DNA from: Martinezella miluonensis
GTDB taxonomy: Bacteria; Pseudomonadota; Alphaproteobacteria; Rhizobiales; Rhizobiaceae
Length of the DNA stretch: 51,989 nt
Direction: 5' to 3'
NCBI RefSeq assembly: GCF_900094545.1
Contig: NZ_FMAH01000044.1
Span: 1 to 51,989 of the forward strand
Position numbers and translations under genes: made by a program. A model generated the notes under the pieces. The model made no database searches. It was not told the DNA's origin and saw only the letters and a program-made list of their open reading frames with translations. This document shows, in pieces, positions 1-9,600 of the stretch (positions within the stretch are counted from its first letter, which is position 1; each line of letters begins with the position of its first letter).

Positions 1-2
1 GC

Positions 3-53
3 TATCGATCGCCAGCAGAATTTGAAACCCAACTCGCCCAGCAGGCGGCTTAG
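3..53 (+). CDS. IS3-family transposase orfB, C-terminal 16 residues only
   Basis: The reading frame enters from outside the window and ends at a TAG at 51-53. The visible tail, YRSPAEFETQLAQQAA, matches the usual end of IS3-family integrase-type OrfB proteins, which finish with a YRSPxxFE-like motif. The DDE catalytic core is upstream of the window. The protein would mediate transposition together with OrfA through a programmed frameshift, as is known for the family. Confidence 0.75.
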   Translation, partial: YRSPAEFETQLAQQAA

Positions 54-68
54 TTTGACGCGCATCGC

Positions 69-94
69 TGGTCCAGCCCCAGGGGTTCACTCCA
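69..94 (+). repeat. Right terminal inverted repeat of the IS3-family element
   Basis: These 26 bases are a perfect reverse complement of 51659-51684. The outermost bases are CA here and TG at the other copy, as expected for IS3-family ends. The host sequence directly after it starts AAC. The host sequence directly before the other copy ends GGA. The two ends therefore do not share a target duplication and probably belong to separate insertions. Confidence 0.85.
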
Positions 95-114
95 AACGCC
101 GGGTCAGTTCCTAG

Positions 115-645
115 CGGAAATCAACACTGCCGGACGATTGGTGCGCTTTTGCGACTTATCATTCCGATATGGGTGATTGTTCAAAGCTAGATCAGCGGAT
201 GTCAGAGTCTTTCCCGAATTTTTTCGGATTGCCTCCCGAGTTGCGGCAGTTCGGCTCTGATCCTTTTGTCTCGGATATTGATGCATTGATTACCATCGGC
301 TCAAAGGCGGCAATTCCCGCTGCTCTCTTGGGTAAAAGAATCGTTGCCAATCCGTCTACGATGCTAGCCGGATTGTCTATCGATAACACAGCGAAAATAG
401 ATAACGCGTCCTCGCTGACAGATATTGAAGCCGGTCGAGTGCTCACGTTCCTATCGCATCGATACACGATTTCCAATGAACGCCTATTCCAAACAGATGG
501 ATTCTGGCTTTCCCATATAGAAGCGCTCCTTAACGCGAGTTCGCGCGAAGGCCATCTTTTGGACGCAGCCGAAAGTGCGCAAGACTCGGTGGATGAGATG
601 TTCGGACGTTCATTGACGGAGTTTGGAATGCCTTCCGCTCCCTAG
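115..645 (+). pseudogene. IS-truncated C-terminal remnant, capsule/surface-polysaccharide biosynthesis-like protein
   Basis: The frame is open from a stop at 112-114 to 645. The first ATG is at 169 and gives 158 residues. Protein-like sequence already precedes that ATG, so the real gene probably began further upstream and lost its 5' part when the IS inserted at 94. The stretch around residues 38-62 (DALITIGSKAAIPAALLGKR and following) resembles the C-terminal part of capsule-synthesis or Kps-like glycosyltransferases, where a 'visible to all, shared by the cell' loop precedes a conserved small-residue helix. The family call is a weak impression. No ribosome site is evident before 169. Confidence 0.35.
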
Positions 646-1284
646 ATTTCAGGTATTTCGCCAACCTATGCTCAAAGCAGTACTATCGTTTTTCGCGTTT
701 CGCCTTTTTCGATGTCTGAGCCAAACCCGCCTCAAATTTTGCGGCCAGACTGTTCGCACCGGCGCTCGTATAGGTCTGGTGGCGCTCGCCTGGCCTCAGT
801 TGTCGCCCGTTGCTCGTGTCACTCAGTGTAGACGGCGAATGAGCCCCATCTGGCAGGGTGCCCTCTGTTCTCACGCAATTTTTGCGATTTGATGATGTTT
901 CGCGCGGGAAGTTGCCGCGCGCTTGCAACATGAGTTTCGGCAGCTGACCGGGCTTTCCACTACAATAAGCGGCATGAGCCGGAGCGATCAATCTTAACGA
1001 AAAACTCGAAATACTGTGACGACTGATCCGCGCCTTCGACGATTTCGGCTTTCTGATCAAGTCGGCCCGGGATAATGGTGCAGAACTTTCGCGCCTTGCG
1101 GCCAGTGATAACAGAATTGGACCGGGCGCTAAGACGCCCTACCGCGATCACCATACCCATTTCGCAACCGCGGAAAGCCCCTCTACTGGCGAGACGAAAA
1201 GTCGTGCTCATCTTTAGAAGGCACTCACGATAGCAGAACATCGTCCATCCTGCTCGAGCGCCGCCGAAATACCCGCTCCTTCGC
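646..1284. other. 639-bp stretch without a convincing gene
   Basis: Several short frames occur on both strands, but none has a ribosome site or a recognisable family. On the plus strand, the frame 1020-1217 reads like protein (LIRAFDDFGFLIKSARDNG...) but is preceded by an in-frame TGA at 1017-1019 and has no start. It may be debris of a decayed gene. No terminator hairpin with a T-run was noticed for the leftward gene that ends at 1285. Confidence 0.4.
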
Positions 1285-2529
1285 TCAAACATCTTCCAAA
1301 ACCAACAGATCGTTTAGGCTCTGACGCTTGCGGATCAATCGATGCTTCGCGCCATCGATAAGCACTTCGGGTGCATAAAGCCGGCTGTTGTAGTTAGAAG
1401 ACATCGTTGCACCATAAGCACCGGCGCCGTGAAAGACAAGATAGTCGCCGACGTGAGCCTCGGGCAGATCGCGTTGCTGTACGATTCCGGTTTCTGCCTG
1501 GGTGAAAACATCGCCCGACTCGCATAAGGGGCCAGCAACGACAGTCGGCAATAGTTCCGATACCGCGCTCCGCGCCGCCTTTCCCGGGACGACCGAGATA
1601 TTGTGGTAGCTGCCATACATCGCCGGCCGGGCAAGATCATTAAAGCCGGCATCGACAAGCACGAACCGGTTGCGGCCCATCATTTTGACTGCCCTCACTT
1701 CAGCGAGCAGTACGCCGGAATCTGCGGTCAGGAAGCGGCCAGGTTCGATCTCCAGACGGATCGGGTGGCCAAAGCGGGCCTCTATCTGGCGCCGCGCTGC
1801 ATCCCAAAGTGAATAATAGTGCGAGGGATCGATCTCCTCCTCGCCTTCCCGATAGGGCACCGAAAGCCCGCCACCGGCAGAGATCGCCTCGATATCGACG
1901 TTGAGTTCGCGGCAAAAGCCAACCATTGCCCCACAGACGCGCTGCAGATGGCCGTAGTCGACGCCCGAGCCGATATGCATATGCAGGCCAACGAGCTTCA
2001 AGGAGTATTTTTGCGTCAGCGCCACGGCTTCCTGCAATTGCTCGAACCAGATGCCATGCTTGCTATTTTCGCCGCCGGTGTTGGTCTTGTTGCTGTGGCC
2101 GTGCCCGAAACCCGGGTTGATGCGCAGCCATACCCTATGACCCGGCGATCGTTCGCCCAGCTGATGCAGCATGTCGATCGAGCCGATATTGACCTCTATG
2201 CCGTCGGCGACGACCCGCTCCAAGGTCGGCCGGTCGAAAACATCGGCGGTAAAGACAATTTCGGCTGCATTGGATGCACCGCCCGCGGTAAATCCGGCCC
2301 GCATTGCCCGCTCGATTTCACCGAGAGAAACTGCGTCGACAAAGACGCCTGCCTTGCGCATCTCCCGCAAGATATGAATGTTCGAACAGGCCTTCTGCGC
2401 AAAGCGCACGATATCGAAGGCTGACAGTTGCGCGATGCGGCCGCGGATCGCGGCGGCATCATAGATCCAGAGCGGCGTTCCATATTCGGTTACGAGCGCG
2501 CTTAGTGTTTCATCGGAAGGGATGGTCAT
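1285..2529 (-). CDS. LysA-like PLP-dependent decarboxylase (diaminopimelate decarboxylase family), last gene of the siderophore operon
   Basis: This is a fold-type III PLP decarboxylase of 414 residues, close to the usual LysA length. The Schiff-base lysine is K46 in RFAQKACSN. The glycine-rich phosphate loop (SAGGGLSVPY) and the C-terminal CESGDVF segment with its active-site cysteine are present, as is the family ending GAYGATMSSNYNSR. Known members convert meso-diaminopimelate to lysine, and relatives decarboxylate other diamino acids. I chose the ATG at 2529 because the extra 24 residues from 2601 look unlike protein and lack a ribosome site. It is the last gene of the leftward acyltransferase-MATE-PLP lyase operon. 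It could supply lysine to the N-hydroxylase or make a diamine. The substrate is inferred, not shown. Confidence 0.8.
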   Translation of the reverse strand: MTIPSDETLSALVTEYGTPLWIYDAAAIRGRIAQLSAFDIVRFAQKACSNIHILREMRKAGVFVDAVSLGEIERAMRAGFTAGGASNAAEIVFTADVFDRPTLERVVADGIEVNIGSIDMLHQLGERSPGHRVWLRINPGFGHGHSNKTNTGGENSKHGIWFEQLQEAVALTQKYSLKLVGLHMHIGSGVDYGHLQRVCGAMVGFCRELNVDIEAISAGGGLSVPYREGEEEIDPSHYYSLWDAARRQIEARFGHPIRLEIEPGRFLTADSGVLLAEVRAVKMMGRNRFVLVDAGFNDLARPAMYGSYHNISVVPGKAARSAVSELLPTVVAGPLCESGDVFTQAETGIVQQRDLPEAHVGDYLVFHGAGAYGATMSSNYNSRLYAPEVLIDGAKHRLIRKRQSLNDLLVLEDV

Positions 2530-2637
2530 CGTTTCTCGGTCTGCCTGGGGCGGGAATGAAATCAACATTGGATAATAGTATGGGCGGAGCGGCAATGCCA
2601 CTTCGCCCGCCTGCCGATAAGAAATCTGGGGAGCTTA

Positions 2638-3819
2638 TTATCGTCCCGCGGCGCTCAGCGCTTGATCCAGGTCGGCTATGATGTCCTTTGCCGCATGGAG
2701 CCCAACATTCAGCCGGATCGTGCGATCGCTGACACCAAATCGCGCAAAGACGTTTGTCTCCGGCGAAATGCTGAGTGCCGCCTTGGCTGGCACGACCAAG
2801 CTCTCTGGGCCTCCCCAGCTCACTCCGATGCGAATGAGGCGCAGCGCGTCGACGAAGTCTGCGACATCGATACGGTTCGAAACCTCGAACGAGAACAGTC
2901 CACCAAATCCGCTAAAAGTGTGCTTGCCAGGATGGTCGTAGAGCGCGGGGTGCATGACATGGGTTACGTCCCCATGAGCGTTTAGCCAGGATGCCACCTC
3001 CAGACCGGCTTCGTGGTGGTGGCGCATCCGGAAAGGCAGCGTTTCCAGATTACGCAGGACCAGCCAAGCCTCGAACGGCGCAAGCTTGGCTCCCGTATAG
3101 GGGTAGATTTCGCTGTTGATCTGGTCGATATGCGCCTTCGAGCCGGCAACAAGGCCCGCCACCGTGTCGCTGTGGCCTCCGAGATATTTCGATGCCGCAT
3201 GGATGACGAGATCGATGCCGAGAGCGAGCGGGTTTTGGTAGAGCGGCGTCGCCCAGGAATTGTCGACCATCGTCACCACGCCGTGGCGCCGCGCCGCTTC
3301 GGCAATGGCCGTCAGATCCTGAAGCTCGAACACCATCGAGGTCGGGTTTTCGAGGTAGGCGAGCCGGGCGCCGGGAAGAGCCGCGATCATGGCTTCGCTA
3401 TCGGTGCCGTCGATATAATCGATAATGACGCCGAAGCGCTTCAAAACCTTTTCGAAGAAGCGGAACGCGTCGCTATAGACGTGCCGCACCGTGACAATGC
3501 GATCTCCCGGTCCGACGAAGGCGAGAACCGCTGCCGCGATGGCACCCATACCGCTTGAGAAGGCGCGCGCCTCTTCGGCTCCCTCCATCTCGGTGATCTT
3601 GCGCTCTAGCATCCGCACCGTCGGATTGTCGCCACGCGAATAAATCGGTTTCTTCGAGCGGCCGGCAAAGACGTCCTCCAGCTCCTTGTAATTGTCGAAC
3701 AGGAACAGCGATGTCTGATAGATCGGCGGCACAGCGGCATCGAACGGATCGGCGCGATGGTGCATCGGCGCATTGGGAGTAGTGTGTCGATAAGCATCGA
3801 ATCTCGGTGTCTCGTTCAT
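2638..3819 (-). CDS. Cys/Met-metabolism PLP enzyme (cystathionine beta-lyase-like)
   Basis: A 393-residue member of the Cys/Met metabolism PLP family (PF01053). The PLP lysine is K211 in the SKYLGGHSD motif. Other family marks are YSRGDNPT near 60-67, SSGMGAI near 88-94 and VDNSWATPLYQNP near 185-197. Family members catalyse beta- or gamma-elimination or replacement on cystathionine-type substrates. An ATG at 3831 is possible, but the ATG at 3819 has an AGGAA six bases upstream and is preferred. The gene starts 15 bases after the MATE gene stop and so belongs to the same leftward operon. Such an enzyme is unusual in a hydroxamate siderophore locus, and its role there is unknown. Confidence 0.8.
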   Translation of the reverse strand: MNETPRFDAYRHTTPNAPMHHRADPFDAAVPPIYQTSLFLFDNYKELEDVFAGRSKKPIYSRGDNPTVRMLERKITEMEGAEEARAFSSGMGAIAAAVLAFVGPGDRIVTVRHVYSDAFRFFEKVLKRFGVIIDYIDGTDSEAMIAALPGARLAYLENPTSMVFELQDLTAIAEAARRHGVVTMVDNSWATPLYQNPLALGIDLVIHAASKYLGGHSDTVAGLVAGSKAHIDQINSEIYPYTGAKLAPFEAWLVLRNLETLPFRMRHHHEAGLEVASWLNAHGDVTHVMHPALYDHPGKHTFSGFGGLFSFEVSNRIDVADFVDALRLIRIGVSWGGPESLVVPAKAALSISPETNVFARFGVSDRTIRLNVGLHAAKDIIADLDQALSAAGR

Positions 3820-3834
3820 GGCGTTCCTCATAAG

Positions 3835-5205
3835 TCAGGAGTGAAATGTCGATTGGCCGGCCACACGGGCCAGCGGATCCGCCGGCAGAATGGCAAGCCA
3901 TTCTCTTCTGGCGACGAAAAGGCCAAGCATGGCAGCAAGAATGGCAGCGGCTGCGGGGGCTATCGAGATACCGCCAAAGCCCATCCAGATCGGCAGAACG
4001 AGCAGAAGCGGCACCAGCAGATAGCCTTGCGGCGCAAGCCCCACGAGCGCAGACAAGCCCGCCCGGCCCCGAGATTGGAGCATGACGAGCAGCACGGATT
4101 GAAAGGCAGCCAAGGGAAAGACGGGAAAGAGCGCGCGCAGCCACGCAACCGCTTCGCTGATGACCTGTGGACTATCGGTAAACAGGCGGGCCAAAGGCTC
4201 TGCAGCGACAAACAGCAAGACGGAATAGAGCAGCCCGACAGGCACCGTTATAGCCAGCATAAAGCGGATTACGCTTTTAAGGCGCGATGCATCGCCGGCG
4301 CCGAAGGCATGGCTTACGATACTCTGGGCGCCAAGGCAAAAGCCGAAGACGGGAAGCTGCCCCAACGTCATCAATCTGACGGCAATCGCGGTCGCCGCCA
4401 CTCCGGTATCGCCGCCATGAACCGCAGCTTCACGCATCAGTACGAGAAGGCCGAGACCAGTTACGACGCTGGTAGCCGCAGCAGGAATACCGATCCTGGC
4501 CATCGGCCACAGCAAGCGCCAGCGCACCAAACCGCTCGACACCCTGACCTTCCCCCATTTGCGAGCGAAATAGACGAGATAGCAGGCAATTGCCGCGATG
4601 GAAGAAAGAATGGTCGCAACAGCGGCGCCCGATGCGCCGAGTTTAAAGAAAAAGATAAAGACGGGATCAAGGAGGGCATTGAGCGCAAAGCTCGCGATCA
4701 GCACGATCATCGAAAAGCGCGAATTGCCCTCGGCTATCGCGATGAAATCGCAGATCGCCTGCAGCAGCCCAAGCGTCACACCGAAAGCAAGCAGCCGCCC
4801 GTAATCGAGACCCGGTGCCAACAGGCTGTCGCTCGCACCGAGCGCAACGACAAAGTCGGGCAGCCCGAGATAGATCAGCATAGACAAAAGAACGCCGAGC
4901 GGGACGGTGGCAGCAAGCGCGGTTGCTGCAATCGACGAGGCGGCCGTAAGATCGCCCTCGCCTAGATGGCGCGCCAGAAGCGTGGCAAGGCCGATGCCGA
5001 GCCCTTGGCCGGCTGCCGCAACCAGCAAAAACAGCGGCATGACCAGGCTGATACCCGCCAGCGTGTCCGGCCCGAGAGCACCCAAAAAGATGGCGTTAAT
5101 CGCATGATGCCCGGCGCTGGCAGTCAATCCCGCAACCGCCGGAAGCGCGACCGTCAGAACGAGCCGCATGATACGCGGATCATTCATGTCGACGGCTGTT
5201 TTCAT
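3835..5205 (-). CDS. MATE-family multidrug/siderophore efflux transporter
   Basis: 456 residues with about twelve hydrophobic segments and a two-fold repeat typical of MATE (MatE, PF01554) exporters. The first repeat contains LTASAGHHAINAIFLGALGP and the second contains AQSIVSHAFGAGD. MATE proteins export cationic or other small molecules in exchange for H+ or Na+. The start overlaps the stop of the acyltransferase gene by one base (TAATG), with GAGGAG upstream, so the two are translationally coupled. Placement inside the biosynthetic operon makes export of the finished siderophore across the inner membrane the likely job. That assignment is from context. Confidence 0.85.
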   Translation of the reverse strand: MKTAVDMNDPRIMRLVLTVALPAVAGLTASAGHHAINAIFLGALGPDTLAGISLVMPLFLLVAAAGQGLGIGLATLLARHLGEGDLTAASSIAATALAATVPLGVLLSMLIYLGLPDFVVALGASDSLLAPGLDYGRLLAFGVTLGLLQAICDFIAIAEGNSRFSMIVLIASFALNALLDPVFIFFFKLGASGAAVATILSSIAAIACYLVYFARKWGKVRVSSGLVRWRLLWPMARIGIPAAATSVVTGLGLLVLMREAAVHGGDTGVAATAIAVRLMTLGQLPVFGFCLGAQSIVSHAFGAGDASRLKSVIRFMLAITVPVGLLYSVLLFVAAEPLARLFTDSPQVISEAVAWLRALFPVFPLAAFQSVLLVMLQSRGRAGLSALVGLAPQGYLLVPLLLVLPIWMGFGGISIAPAAAAILAAMLGLFVARREWLAILPADPLARVAGQSTFHS

Positions 5206-6359
5206 TATGCGGTGCTCCTCGGCAGCGAACCGAGCATAGGCAGGCCATCCTCGCCAAGAAGCCCGTCAAGATCAGGCGAAAGCAGCCGATCCATGAAGAA
5301 ACGCTCACGCAGGAGCATGACCAACAGCGCCTTCTTGTGCGGAAACTGGATGTGTTTGACCTTGGCGAAGCCAGACCGATCAAGATTGCGAATCTGCTGC
5401 GCATGATGATGGATCGGCTCGCCGACGATACGCCGGGTGCGCGGGTCGGCAAGAAACATGTAGTGCATCAGCGATGGCAGCCAGGCACTGACAAAGGCTT
5501 TTCCGCGGAAATTGTCCTCACCGATCGCCACATGCCAGCCGCGATCAAAACCATCAGCATCATAATGCGGGCCGATCCGGTCCTCCTTGGCCCAATAAAG
5601 TTCGAAATAGCCGAAGGGAACGCCGCCGAAGGTCCCGATCAGCGGCAGCGTACGCGGGTCGGCAAGGCGGCCAGCGATGAAATCGCGGTGATAAGAGAGA
5701 TCCCCGCTATCTTCCCAAATGGCTGCCACGCGAGGATCGTTCATCCAGCGATGGAAATGCTCGAGATCGGCCTCGATATCAACAACGTGGAAGCCAAGCT
5801 GGGTATTAAGCCAGGGAATGAACCGGCTATAGACCCGACCGGCAGGTTTCGGCGGCCTTTGCGGATGAAGGACGCCCTTGGTCAGGACCGACACTTCCGG
5901 ATAGGCGTTGACGGCGCCTCCGAGCCAGGGCTTTGCCTGCTGAAAGAAGGATTCGGGACGCACCACCTGGTGGCCTCCGTGCCGCTCGACCGCGCCCAAT
6001 TCCAGCAGGCGCTTCACAAGACCATGGTCTGCAAATTCGATCTCGAAGCAGTTCAGTTCCGGATTGCATGCCAGAATGGCTTCCAATACCGCATTGACGA
6101 TATCCTCATTGGAAACCGGCGAGACTGCATCAGATATGGTGTCAAAAACCAAAAGCTTGGCATCGCGAGCGGACAGACAAGCAGAGGCAATTTCGACCCC
6201 CTGATATTCGACATGAAAGCTACCTTGCGCCTGCCCCAGCGAAACAATAAGCGGCTGATCGGAACCGAGTGCGTTGCTTGCAAACCCTGCCGGCGGCAAG
6301 CGCAACTCAAATGACTGTGTCGCCATCTTTTCGCTCATCATCGTCACAGCGACATCCAT
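5205..6359 (-). CDS. Siderophore N-acyltransferase, GNAT (IucB/AlcB/RhbD-like) with an N-terminal extension
   Basis: 384 residues. The C-terminal half (about 190-350) matches the siderophore-biosynthesis GNAT family (Acetyltransf_8). It has GWHVAIGEDNFRGKA as the acyl-CoA loop, then IVGEPIHHHAQQIRNLDRSGF and FPHKKALL. Known relatives acylate the N-hydroxyl nitrogen of N6-hydroxylysine or N5-hydroxyornithine to form the hydroxamate. The N-terminal 190 residues are of the less conserved type found in the two-domain members. The start at 6359 has GGAG six bases upstream. It is the first gene of a leftward operon, divergent from the NRPS gene. The acyl group is not predictable. The esterase at 20569 makes a hydroxyacyl group attractive. 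Confidence 0.85.
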   Translation of the reverse strand: MDVAVTMMSEKMATQSFELRLPPAGFASNALGSDQPLIVSLGQAQGSFHVEYQGVEIASACLSARDAKLLVFDTISDAVSPVSNEDIVNAVLEAILACNPELNCFEIEFADHGLVKRLLELGAVERHGGHQVVRPESFFQQAKPWLGGAVNAYPEVSVLTKGVLHPQRPPKPAGRVYSRFIPWLNTQLGFHVVDIEADLEHFHRWMNDPRVAAIWEDSGDLSYHRDFIAGRLADPRTLPLIGTFGGVPFGYFELYWAKEDRIGPHYDADGFDRGWHVAIGEDNFRGKAFVSAWLPSLMHYMFLADPRTRRIVGEPIHHHAQQIRNLDRSGFAKVKHIQFPHKKALLVMLLRERFFMDRLLSPDLDGLLGEDGLPMLGSLPRSTA

Positions 6360-6686
6360 AATTTTCTCCGTTTTTCGAAATCGTGCGCCGCCGGGCTCAA
6401 CAGATCATGCATCCGGCGTTTGTCTCGCAGTGACGAATGGTTCCCGGCTAAATTCAAAATATTTTTCGAAAAGATTTTTTGAGAATCTCCTGAATTTCCC
6501 GCGCCGTCGTTCGTCATGCAAATGCTTCTATGTAATTATCGGGAATACCGATCTCATCGGCGCAGCAAAGCCAGAAACATAAGGAATATAGCCCCCACAT
6601 CCATTACGGATGATTGGTATATATACTTTATTATATTTAAAATATTCGAGAAATACCGCAAAATCTTCGAGGAGACGAGTAAAGAA
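6360..6686. promoter_or_regulatory. Divergent promoter region between the acyltransferase operon and the NRPS gene
   Basis: 327 bases that become strongly AT-rich towards the NRPS start (for example 6620-6665). They must carry the promoters of both biosynthetic operons. I found no TGA-N9-TCA box here, unlike the sigma and receptor promoters. I also found no clear sigma70 -35/-10 pair. A TAAAT at 6449-6453 followed by CGA at 6467 recalls the PvdS-type -35/-10 pattern only loosely. Control by the ECF factor encoded at 12921 is an inference. Confidence 0.45.
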
Positions 6687-9600
6687 ATGACAATTGTTGA
6701 CCGGAACGCCAGAGCATTAAACGACTCCGATCTTGTCGCGAAGTGCTCGCTATCGCCGGCGCAGTCGCGAATCTGGCTACTGTCGGAGACAGGTAACGAG
6801 GTCATCTACGGACGACAGATTCTCGGCTTCGCCTTCCCTCCAGTTTCCCTTGCTGTGGCGAGAGAGGGACTTTCGGCACTTTCTCGTCACCATCCCCTCG
6901 TCACCTGTGAATTTGAGGCGCGTGCAGGCGGTGCTGTTCAGCAGATCCTGAAAAACGTCGGCAATGTCGATGCTGTCGAGAAGGGTCTGGCGGCAAACGA
7001 GGATGTTGACGAGGGGCTGGCGGCCGTCGCTTCCGCGGAACGACAGCGCCTGATGGATCTTGCCGGTGGCAATCCGGCCCGTTTCATTCTGCTGACGAGA
7101 AACGGCCAGGCGATCGGCACCATATTGTCTCTTCACGCGATTCTTGCGGATATCGCAGTACTCGATCTTCTCGCTACCGATTTCCTTCGCAATATCTATA
7201 GCGACACCGATGTCCCACTTGATGTTGCCGAAACAGCGATGCCCGACGCGGTGTCATGGATGACCGGCAACGGCGCTCCACGCAATCCGGCGGTCGAGTC
7301 GGTCGATTTCTGGTTTCAGCGCCTGACGGTGCAGGAAAATATCGCTTCGCTTCTGCCGCAAACATTAACCGGAACAGATTTGGTCGACGAAGCATGGTTC
7401 GAGCACATGCTTGATGTGCTGATGCCATCGCCGCCCGCGCGGGCGCAGCCAACAACCGAAATATCCGGCGCCGTCCTTGCCGCACTCGGGATCGCACTGC
7501 GTCGCCATTCCGGCTACGCCACACAGCGGATAGGCTTGGTCACCCGCCCGGAAACGCGTGTGGTCGCAGCCCGAAGCGAGGACATCCTGATCCTGACGGC
7601 TGAGCTGAGCGGCGCCATGACGCTTCAGGGCGTCCGCGAGGCATTCGCTGAGGAAATCGACACCGCTGCCCGCCAATCAATGTCCTTTGAAGCTCTTGCG
7701 GACGCATTGCTGCGGCGGGACGAATCCTTCGACACGACGGGATTGGTCAAGACGCTTCTCGACATCCGTCCACCCCTGCGATTTACGCAGTCGGCCCAGG
7801 ATATCCGTAGCCTGATCGAGCCGCAGGCGCGCCGCGACGCCGAGCTGGTCATCACCGTTTCGCAGACATCCGACACCAAGCTTCGCCTCAGCTTCGGCTT
7901 CGACCCGCAAAAGCATGACCGAAAGCAGATCACCCGCTTTGCCGATGATCTGGCAATCGCGCTCGTGCGTCTGCACAGCAACCCCAATGAGGAGATCAAG
8001 CACATCCCGTTCGTGTCGCCGGAGGAGCTCGACAGGCTGTCGGCGCCCTATCCCGATGCGCCCGAGCCCGACGATGGCGTGCCTATCCATGAAGTCATCG
8101 CCGCGCAGGCCAGACGGCGGCCGAAAGCCTTCGCGGTCGCACAAGGTGAAAAATCGATCACCCACGGCGAACTCGAGGCGGCGGCCAATCGGCTGGCACA
8201 TCGCCTGATTGCCATGGGGATCGGACCGGAGAAGCGCGTGGCAATCGCGCTCGAAAAGTCGATCGACGCGATGATCGCCATTCTTGCCGTATTGAAGTCA
8301 GGCGGCGCATTCACGCCGGTCGAACCGGATCACCCGGAGGCGCGCAACCGCCATATCCTGACGGCGCCTGGTCTGACGCTCGTCATTTCCCGGACGCGGC
8401 ACATCGCAAACCTGCCGAACGATATTGCGACGCCCTTCCTCAACCTCGATGCAATCGACCTTTCCGCGGAAAGCAGCGAAGCGCCAGCCACGGCGATCGC
8501 CCCGCAGCAGCTCGCCTACGTGATCTACACCTCCGGATCGACGGGCGTGCCCAAAGGCGTCGCGGTCGAGCATGCTCCGCTGGCGCATCACTGCAAGGCG
8601 ACATTGCGCATCTACGAGATGAGCGAGGAGTCCTGCGAATATCCCGTGCTTCCATTCACCTCTGACGGCGGACATGAGCGCTGGATGGTGCCGCTGATGG
8701 CGGGCGGCGGCGTGGTGCTGACGCAGGACAAGCTCGCCACGGCTGAAGACGCCTTCGCGATGATGAAGCGGCACGGCGTCAACAATGCAAGCCTTCCTAC
8801 AAGCTACGTGCGCGGCCTGGCCGAATATGCCGGCGAGAACGGCGACATACCGCGGTTGCGGCTCTATTCCTTCGGTGGCGAGGCACTGTCGCAGGCCGTG
8901 TTCGACATGATCACTGAAAATCTCAAAGCGCAGCTGCTGATCAACGGCTATGGACCAACCGAAACGATCATGACTCCGATGATCTGGAAGATCCCGGCGG
9001 GAACTCGCTTCGAGGGAGCAGTCGCGCCGATCGGGCGCGGTGTGGGCGATCGGCGTATCTATGTGCTCGATGCCGATCTTTCGCCTGTTCCGGTCGGCGT
9101 GATCGGCGAGATTTACATCGGCGGCAGCGGCCTGGCGCGCGGCTATCTCGGCCAGCCGGAGCTGACGGCGGACCGCTTTATCCCCGATCCCTTTTCGGAA
9201 GGCGGTCGGCTCTATAAATCCGGCGATCTCGGCCGCTGGCGGGAAGACGGCATCGTCGAATTCGCCGGGCGCGTCGACCACCAGATCAAATTACGCGGCT
9301 TTCGCATCGAGCCCGGAGAGATTGAGGCCGCGCTTCGGTCGGACCAGCGCGTCGCCGAAGTGGTCGTGCTGTTGCACAATAAGGACGGCCGCAGTTCGCT
9401 CGTCGCCTATGTCGTTCCTCGCGAGGGCGAAAGCTTAAATGTCACCGAACTGCGTCGCACCGCCATGACCGCCCTGCCCGACTACATGGTGCCGCAGACG
9501 ATCATGTTGATCGACAAGCTGCCGATGGGTCCGAACAGCAAGCTCGATCGTGCGGCCCTGCCGGCACCGCGCATCGAGCGCGAGATCGTCGCACCGGCCA

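Larger units (their letters stand above)
1..94 (+). mobile_element. Right end of an IS3-family insertion sequence (partial copy)
   Basis: The stretch holds the last codons of an IS3-type transposase and the element's right terminal inverted repeat, which ends in CA at 94. The last 26 bases (69-94) are an exact reverse complement of 51659-51684, where the left end of another copy begins with TG. The body of this copy lies outside the window. Both partial copies point the same way. The family call rests on the TG...CA ends, the orfA/orfB arrangement seen in the two pieces and the protein tails. Confidence 0.85.

Noticed and set aside
3757..4965. 402-codon open frame on the plus strand
   Set aside because: It runs antisense to the MATE gene and part of the PLP lyase gene. 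It is highly charged and low in hydrophobic residues, and no family or ribosome site was seen.
6516..6686. 57-codon N-terminal extension of the NRPS
   Set aside because: The AT-rich extension does not resemble a protein domain, and the internal ATG at 6687 has a ribosome site.
8298..9281. 327-codon minus-strand frame inside the NRPS
   Set aside because: Shadow of the adenylation domain coding region; Arg/His-rich translation with no recognisable motif.
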